A stretch of 64,000 nt of DNA from Neelides folsomi (taxonomy: Eukaryota > Arthropoda > Collembola > Neelipleona > Neelidae), in NCBI GenBank assembly GCA_034687125.1, contig JAQGBZ010000225.1, forward strand, positions 1-64,000. The letters run 5' to 3'. A model generated the notes under the pieces. That model was not told where the DNA came from and ran no database searches. It saw only the letters and a list, made by a program, of their open reading frames with translations. The position numbers and the translations under genes are program-made. Shown here in pieces: positions 56,651 to 64,000 of the stretch (within the stretch, counting starts at the first letter, position 1; the number at the start of each line of letters is the position of its first letter).

Positions 56651-57641
56651 TACGGTATTATAGTAATAGGCATGTAGTTTTATATTTGTAATTGATCAAA
56701 ATCAATTAGATAATAGAGCTTCTTGAGCTTTATTCAATATAATTTTCAATTACAATATGTAACATGTTATATTAAAATGTTATATAATAAAAATGTTTAG
56801 ATAGTATTTATTAGACCTTATAATTTCAATTTGCTTTCAAAAGTATCAAAATTTTAATTTAGTATAAAAAAAATTCAGATTCAATTTACCAATTTAATGT
56901 ATCCCTATTGTGTAAATAAATTAAAACCGCATTGAAGAGGTTACATTAGTTAAAGTACACATTGACTAATACCAAAAATATATAATTAGAATTTCTAAAT
57001 CATTATTTTCAGACCTTGAAATTGTTCAAAATAAATGTTAATAATTTTATAAAATGCTGAAAACATAAAATACAAAAGATATAATATTCAACAACAATGT
57101 ATTTTATAATGTGTATTATAGGTTGATTTTCTTTTTGAATTTGACTCCTTATTTAATAATACAGAGATTTCTCTGGTTTGCGAACAAATTTTGCCAAGTT
57201 GGATAAAGAGCAAATGTTCGGGGCTTGATGACTCCCGGGTAATTTCTCAAGTTGGCCGGGAGGGAAGAAAACGACTGAAGTGTGGGAGAAAGGTGAAGAA
57301 AGTGGGCAGGGAAAGGAGGGCATTGTGAAGAAGTTCATTTTCCCCGCTGCGAAAAGGTAGACGGAACTTTAAAATTCTATCGATCAATAGAAAGACTGCA
57401 GCAAAATAAGATCAATTGATACATCCAATTCCTCAAATCTCATGTACAATTTTCAATTAGCCAATTCTTTTCTACAAGAAACGAGTAGGATGTGTTCGAG
57501 GTCGCTAATTACTCCGCCAAACCCCCTGACTTCTCCACACAGTGTCCAATGAAAAGTGAAAGTTATTATTTAACCCATGGAAGACACATGAAGTTGGTCC
57601 AGTTTTGACCCTGAGGATCCAAAAAGTTCCCTATTACCTCA
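56651..57641. other. Upstream region of DNAJC16
   Basis: 56651-57160 is strongly AT-rich and empty. 57170-57640 is more GC-balanced and presumably contains the DNAJC16 promoter and leader. No other gene is supported. Confidence 0.5.
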
Positions 57642-60600
57642 ATGGGAATATATACCAAAACATGTTTTCACAAACTCGAGTCTCAAATTTTTCTCCTCAT
57701 TCTGACCATTTATTTAATTCATTTAGCCACCGGTGAGGTGATAGACCCTTATAAGATATTGGGAATAACTAGATCTGCAAGTGCCACAGAAGTTAAGAAA
57801 GTCTGGAAAGCCCTTGCGAAAGAATGGTAATTTTTGTGCTAAATTTACAACCGCCTTACACTTCTCTTTAATTTTTTCCAGGCACCCAGACAAAAACAAA
57901 GATCCAAAGGCTGAGGACAGATTCGTGGAAATTAACAGAGCTTATGAGGTTTGGTTTCCTCCCATGTTACAATTTTTTTAAATTACCATTCATTTGTTTG
58001 CTAATTAATAATTGTGTTTTAAAATTGTCCCAGCTCCTCTCTGACCCAGAAAGGCGGCGACTCTATGACCAAAGAGGAATTTATGAAGAATCTCCTAGTT
58101 TGCGCCAAAAGCCGGACTATTCGGCATTTAATCGCTTTGATCCTATCGAAGAAATCTTGACTTTTACAACAGGCGGAGCATTTCATTTCCCTTTTGCCGA
58201 TGGAATTGCTTTTTTGCACAAACAAAGCATTTCATCAAGGTAATTTTGATTTATTCATCGAATTTGATTTAATTCGTTTCATCATTTGTGTCCTTGCAGA
58301 ACATTTGACCAAACCACTCTTCCTAAGTCAAATTACATACCACAATTGCTGCTCTTTTATGGAGACTATTGCAATGGGTGCGCTCGAGCGGCTCCTTCAT
58401 GGAGAAGCATTTCCGAAGAGCTTCAAGGAATCGGGGTACGAGAAATTAAATTTTGAATCCGATGTCGAAGGAGGAAAATTTTAATAATTAACTCCGATCT
58501 TCCTGTTGCTCAGATGGACGTGGGAAGTGTGCATGCGGAGCGGGAGAGGACGATTGCGAGGCGGATGGGAATTTCCGCCGTTCCCGCCGTCGTCCTCCTC
58601 ATTGAATCTCATCCTCATCATTACCGAGAAAGTGTCATAAGTGCTGCCAAAGTTATTGGTGAGCGGCCGCAAGTTGCCAATTCCTTCACCTTCTTAAATT
58701 TTCATTAGGTATTCAATATTGTTTTTTTTAAATAAATTCAGCCTTTGTGCGCTCGAAACTTCCACACAATCTGATGACCTCGTTGGATGAGCACAATGTG
58801 GATCGTTTCTTGAATTCCTGGCAGGATAATCGTATCCGAGTCGTAATTTTTGGCACATTGCCAATCATCCGTCTTCGCTATCTCCTCCTTGCCTTCCAGT
58901 ATAGGGATAGAGCCGCTTTTGGGTAAACTATGCTATTTTCATCTATAGTGAACTGGGACTGTACAATTTTTACATAAATCCCATTCTTCTGCAAATGGGC
59001 AGCTCTAATTGGACTCATTATCTCCCAGATTCGTCCGCAACCAGGATCCTGACACTGACATCCTCAGACTTCGGTTTGGAATCTCCAAGGCCCTAGACAG
59101 CATCCTGGTCTTCAAAGAACTTCCGAAGCCCATTGCTTCGCTTGCCATGTCCGACATCCCGCCGAAACTCATGAAAGACCTCGTAGAGAACAATAAGTTC
59201 CTCTTCCTCCCTCGTCTCTCTTCACAGGTTCTAACCACATGAGGATGAGCTCCGACTATATTTACTCCTTTCTATATTCAGACCATTATGGACACCATAT
59301 GCCCCACCGAGTCCTCCACGTACCGGCGGCGTCTCTGTGCCATCCTCATCACTACCGAGTTAATGGACGACATGATGAACCAAGAAACATTTAGGAAATT
59401 CGTCATTTCCAAGCCGGAATACATCCCCACTAGGATTAGATTCGCTTACATCTACGAAGAAACGCAGCACGATTTTATTAATTCTCTTCTCACTGGTAGG
59501 CCCAGTAAGACTTTAAACCTATTCTTGTATATAAATATCTTCGACAAGTAGTTCCTCCTTGAGAACCTGCGTAAATATTTTGTCAATGGATATTGACTGA
59601 TAACTTGCATTAATGCCCTAATGTTTATTTAGCATGAAGGGAGGATGAGTTGTGAAGTATAATGTTGGAATAATTTATTTTTCTCAATTTTATAGCTCAA
59701 ATAAGTTTATTTTTCTTTTCAACTTTGGAAAAGCAATAGAGAGAAAATGAGGGTGTTTATTGTTTAAGGTGGGCTTCCTATGAGGACCTCGACGAACCCA
59801 GCACAGAACATGGTTGTGATATGGAGACAAGACGAGAAGAAAATTGCCTACGAGTGGTTGGAAGGGGGATGGGACGCAAATCATGCGAACTCCTCAGGTC
59901 GAAAGCTGGAAGGAACAATCCAAAAGCTTCTCACGGAGAAAACCGCTTTGACACACCATGTGGAAATAAAGGCAATTTGATATTTATACTCAACGCCTTA
60001 TCTAATCTTGCTAGATGTAATATTGGAAAAGAGTGGACGCTAATTTATTTCTCATTATCAGGAGTTGACAGATGAACATGCAACGGGGCTCACAACGAAA
60101 ATCTTTAAAAAGATAAGCATCGTGCTCGAGCTAATGCGAGGTCATTTGACCCGTGATGTAATAATTCAAGCGACGTCATTGGTCGCTACTGTTCTTTTCA
60201 TAATTGCTGGTGGCTACCTCATGAACTACCTTGTGTAAGGCTCAATTAAAAGTCTGAATTTTTCATATGGGTTGATTGAAGCATTAATTGATTATTTGTG
60301 TTTTTATAGTCGACTCGAGGAAGAGAGCATCTTAGCGAAGGCTCGAGCCAATGCAGCTAGCACAGGAGGAAATATTGGAGTGAACAACTCATCGTCGATA
60401 TCCAATCGCTCAACAGCTCAAGGATCTTCCAGTCCCAACTACACCACAAGTCCAGAACTGAGGGTCCATGAAATGAGGGGAGAAACATATAATGGATTAG
60501 TACGACTGATTAAACCTGGCTGTAGAACAGTCGTCCTCCTCCTCGACACAGACACGAAAAGTTCTTTGCTCCCCAAATTCCAACGCTGCGTTTGGCCTTA

Positions 60601-61421
60601 TAGAAAGTTAGACTCTCGAATTAAATTGTATTTCATTAGTAACAGTATAATTAGTATTAGTTATAAATCGTTATAAACATTAAAATGGTTAATACAAATT
60701 ATTTATTTATAATCATAAATATTCTGGGTCTGATACAGCTGATACTAATTTGATTTATTTTTTATAATTTCAGAAATAAGTCATTACAATTTGCTTTTAT
60801 GCATGTGGACCGAGGAGGAGGCCTCAGCTGGTACAAACAACTTTTGCTCCTCAGCCTCAGTGAGCAAAGGAACTTGACCATAAATCCAAGAAACTGTGTT
60901 GGCACAGTGTTGTCCCTCAATGGACATCGGAAATACTTCTGCGTGTTCCACGCCACACTGCCTGGAATAGGGAATACAAGAGTAAGTGCCTATACAATCA
61001 TTTCCCCTGTCAATAATCGTGCAAATGATTGACCACTCGATGAAAACAAACAATGACATTTTTATTATTTTAGCGGTCGAGGGGAGGCTATAGGAATGGG
61101 GGCTTTCTCGGATTCGATTCTGATAATAGCAGTGATGATCATTCTGACGTCGAACGAGGTCGTCACCTCTCGGTATGAATTCGATCCGATTTTAATCCGT
61201 CTTTGTACTTGGGCTCAATTGCATCATTCCTTTCCTGATTGTGGGAACATGTTTTAAATGGATGATGTATTTAGATTGAAAGGAGCTCCGAAGGTCCCGG
61301 CGGAGGTGTCCTCTTCACAAACCACTTATTGGATAATTTGTCAAATTGGCTTGACCGCCTCTTCGAAGGATCAACACATCGATATCACATTAACTACTGG
61401 CCTGACTTCCCTGTGAAATAG
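57642..61421 (+). CDS. DNAJC16: DNAJC16, ER-associated J-domain/thioredoxin-fold membrane protein
   Basis: Fourteen exons: 57642-57826, 57882-57948, 58034-58239, 58300-58435, 58514-58658, 58742-58922, 59029-59227, 59282-59495, 59769-59971, 60062-60234, 60310-60606, 60774-60981, 61074-61172, 61275-61421; in phase; 819 aa (human about 782). An N-terminal hydrophobic signal (IFLLILTIYLIHLATG) precedes a J domain at about 35-100 with HPD at 63-65. A thioredoxin-like domain follows with a CNGC redox motif at 177-180, then further thioredoxin-like repeats, one membrane span at about 546-567, and a C-terminal domain with SLNGHRKYFCVF and a WLDRLFEGS..YHINYWPDFP end as in the vertebrate protein. It is an Hsp70 co-chaperone implicated in autophagosome size control in mammals. 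Intron 9 appears to use a GC donor (AAG/GCAATT), which keeps family spacing up to ELTDE. Exons 2-5 are separated by very short introns. Confidence 0.95.
59972..59973 (+). promoter_or_regulatory. Candidate GC splice donor, DNAJC16 intron 9
   Basis: Exon 9 ends GAAATAAAG/GCAATT. Using GC here gives VEIK-ELTDE, the same spacing as the vertebrate protein as I recall it. The only nearby GT that also keeps frame (CAT/GTGGAA at 59960) is a poor donor and would remove four residues. Confidence 0.6.
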
Positions 61422-61713
61422 TCACAAGGGCCTTGTTCTCTCTCCATGTCTACCAAAAAATCGTTCTTACTTCATACAAAGTAATGTTAACCCTTAAACT
61501 ATTATTGTAATTTACATGTGAATACCTTGTTGATATATGTTTCTATAATTAAATACGTTATATTCTAGCCTTTAAGACTCGTGTACATAATGATTAACTT
61601 ACGTACACCTATTACCTCGTATTTATTAAATTAAGGAAACTTGTTGTAAGCGTAACCCTTGAGATATTATTGAGCAGCTTCAGCAAAGTCCAGATTTTGA
61701 TATTCGCGACTAG

Positions 61714-61830
61714 ATGAATCTGACTGCCGGAAAGTCCGTCTCGTTACTTTTGGTCTTCTCTCTATCTCTCCTTCTCGCTCCTGAGATACAATTTATTGAA
61801 GGCTCATTTGAAGAGGGCCAAGAAAAATAA
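61714..61830 (+). CDS. Possible 38-residue hydrophobic small ORF
   Basis: The frame MNLTAGKSVSLLLVFSLSLL.. runs 38 codons to TAA. A hydrophobic stretch at residues 9-22 is followed by an acidic end. It could be a micropeptide, a signal-peptide exon of a gene continuing elsewhere, or chance, and it may lie inside the DNAJC16 3' untranslated region, since it starts 293 bases after that stop. An in-frame TAG sits immediately before the ATG. I recognise no family. Confidence 0.2.
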   Translation: MNLTAGKSVSLLLVFSLSLLLAPEIQFIEGSFEEGQEK

Positions 61831-64000
61831 CCACTGTGTGTTTATTCCCGTCTTGATTGTTGTCTTCTGCATGTGTCATTTTCCACCTTGTATTACATTT
61901 TGTTGATTGTTGTTGATGATGTTGAAGGGCCCTTGTGGGTCCCTCTTGATTCCTCTACTTCTCCGTTGTCCTCGTTCTCAATTTTTTGAAAGGCGCAAAT
62001 GGGATTTTGTATCATGAGAACATGTTCGTGATTGAGATTCTTGAACCATTGAATTGATGTTGATGATGAATCGAATCGGGATCCGGCGATCCCCATGTTT
62101 GTATAAATGAGTGTAATGAGCATAAATTGATACTGCCGTCACTTTTAGAAGTGACGTTCTTGCCTTAAATACTAATTAAGTAAATTGCAAGTCTACCTGT
62201 CAAAGGGCCCCAGAGCTCTTAAGAAACATAGCCATCCTTACATCCAAATAACCAAAAATGTTCATTTATGTGCAAAAAAAGTCCCTCAACTATTTACACG
62301 CTTGTCAAGCGACACACAACTCTCTCGTCAGTTTAGACTTTGCACAGGCAGGTTTGGTGCGAATTACTCGTACATAGACATGAGTACTTAAAAATTAAAA
62401 ATCAAGTGGGCAAAACAGTTTTAGCATTGTTGTTGATGTAAGAGTATACAGTGTTAAAAAATTGTTAAGTGTTCTAACTCTATAAAAGCGTTTGTCATTT
62501 TTCCAAGTTAAATAATTGTAATATTGCAAGTTTCAACTAGTGAAGGAATGAAGATTTCCATATATTATAAATACTTAATGAATATCTACTTAAAAAGATG
62601 ACAAAACCCTAAAAATTAATGTACGATTTAATAACTTTGAGCGTTCGAACATTTTGATATTTTGCAATTTTTGCATTTCCTACAATTACAATTACAACAC
62701 ACAATCGTATTTCGTTATATCTCTTCATGTTTTTGTAAAGCAAAAAGAGAAGAATAATATTTAGCTTTTAGGAACGAATATATTAAAGATATTACCTATA
62801 ACTTATGTACCTATTGTTTCAAATTAAAATAATAGGTTCACTTTTCAGACTCTTACCCGATCTTCGGATTATTATGTCATTCGAAACAAGGGGTCAAAAA
62901 TAATTGATTGTGGAAATTATGATATATAAACACCCTGCAACTACCTTCTTTATTTATGGAGTTAAATCTCTGACATCAACTATATGATAAAACTTAAAAC
63001 ATGTATCTCATTAGTGCTATTAGAACATGTCATTTAATTAACTAACAATAAGTTTCTACCACTAAATATTATACAAAATATCGTTTATTCTTGATCTACC
63101 ATTTCGACATGGCGAATCAACATAATCAAGAATGGCTGAGCATCTGAAAAGTAAACTTGTATTAACGCTAGTCAAATATTAAAAACAAGACAATTTCAAC
63201 TTTATTGTTGAATGGGTTCATTTAAGACACTAATAAAAATATATAAAAGTAATGATGTCATTTTCATTTCCATCCCGTTTAAAATAATTGGATTTTTATA
63301 GTACTTTTGAAGAGTGTAATTTGGCACGTAGCACCAATTTAAATTTATTTATGAAACATTCATGTCTTATCCATTGAAATCATTGTGCTTTGTGTATTAT
63401 ATTCAATGATGATTATAATATTGTGCATTTACATGAATTAAGATTAATAATAAAAAATAAATGGTAATTAATAGTTTAACTACAGGCAATAAAATTAAGC
63501 ACAAAATTGGGGCACCAATTTTCATTCGATGCAACCGAACATCTAGAGCCTGCCTTCTTTCCTTTCTTTCATCCTGTCTTTATTATTAAATTTGGCATTG
63601 GACTTCGACTGGGTTCGACTTTCAACTTTGACATCAATAACAAAGGGTCAAGGGACCTCAGAATCCTTTTGAAGTAATTTTACATTATCAAAGTCTGGAA
63701 CAAAATTTTATATAGGCATTTAAAATTTCAACGTCGGCCTCGTTCTCCTATTTTATTTGGAGCAAACTTCCTTATTTCATAAGATTGGTTTCGGAGTTTA
63801 ATGGTAAAGACGTCATATTACATTTTTAGTTTTTTAGACAATTATGAAAATTGTGATATAATTTATCTAGGATTATTAAGTTTCTCAGATGTTAGATAAT
63901 ATTATGTTATTTCAACTTCAAGCTCGCTAATCGGTATTATGTTATTTCAGATTCATCAATCTGGCTAATCGAGGATTCTATAAGGGCTTGCTCTTGCATG
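61831..64000. other. Gene-less right end of window
   Basis: AT-rich DNA without a supportable gene. A minus-strand frame at 61893-62123 (76 aa) has no family resemblance. The stretch includes the short tandem duplication at 63901-63970. Confidence 0.5.
63901..63970. repeat. Two-copy 35-bp direct repeat
   Basis: ATTATGTTATTTCA begins at 63901 and again at 63936. Each copy is followed by a diverged TTCA..CT..GCTAATCG segment. It is a single tandem duplication with about 80 percent identity by eye. Confidence 0.55.

Noticed and set aside
58436-58484. DNAJC16 exon 4 reading straight through to a stop at 58484
   Set aside because: Splicing at GGG/GTACGA to 58514 continues the thioredoxin-fold domain and all later exons. 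Read-through would truncate the protein.
61893-62123. 76-codon minus-strand frame
   Set aside because: Ser/Thr-rich, no recognisable domain, no promoter or exon partner; most likely chance.

Overview
This is a window of an animal nuclear genome. Every real gene is split by canonical spliceosomal introns, intergenic DNA is AT-rich, and there are no operons, ribosome-binding sites, CRISPR arrays or prokaryotic features. The gene families (an invertebrate PS2-type integrin alpha, one mitofusin, CUL2, MgcRacGAP, an Arx/aristaless homeobox, DNAJC16, SH3BP5) and the many short introns fit an arthropod. The AT-rich texture and decayed Tc1/mariner DNA make a crustacean such as a parasitic copepod my best guess, but that is inference and cannot be proved from this sequence.

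Layout. 1-432: decayed Tc1-like transposase on the minus strand, cut by the window edge. 5168-8862 (+): SH3BP5/parcas-like Rab11 GEF, 5 exons. 11849-29159 (-): RGD-class (PS2-like) integrin alpha, 19 exons, 1125 aa. 29160-35273: 6 kb with no recognisable gene. 35274-39060 (-): mitofusin, 9 exons, 761 aa. 40365-41473 (-): unknown small secreted protein, 6 exons, 221 aa. 42662-46111 (-): cullin-2, 13 exons, 753 aa. 46907-51096 (+): RacGAP1, 8 exons, 653 aa, divergent from CUL2. 51618-52408 (-): RNA polymerase subunit RPABC2/Rpb6, 3 exons, convergent with RacGAP1. 52832-53442: complete 611-bp hAT-type MITE with an intact 8-bp target duplication. 53593-55330 (-): Arx/aristaless-like homeobox gene, 5 exons. 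About 55873-56444: decayed mariner/Tc1-type element with inverted ends. 57642-61421 (+): DNAJC16, 14 exons, 819 aa.

Exon chains were built by hand. Each junction was checked for splice dinucleotides and reading phase, and every total is an exact multiple of three. The genes are unrelated housekeeping, cytoskeletal, adhesion and developmental loci, so I see no single pathway and no new multi-gene defence or metabolic system. The items most worth a second look are: three candidate GC-AG introns among about 73; two tandem (NAGNAG) acceptors inside one homeodomain; a non-LTR retrotransposon tail fused in frame behind RacGAP1 exon 4; the hAT MITE; the unknown secreted protein with a TATA/Inr-type promoter; and a shortened SH3BP5 and an Arx-like protein without an OAR motif.
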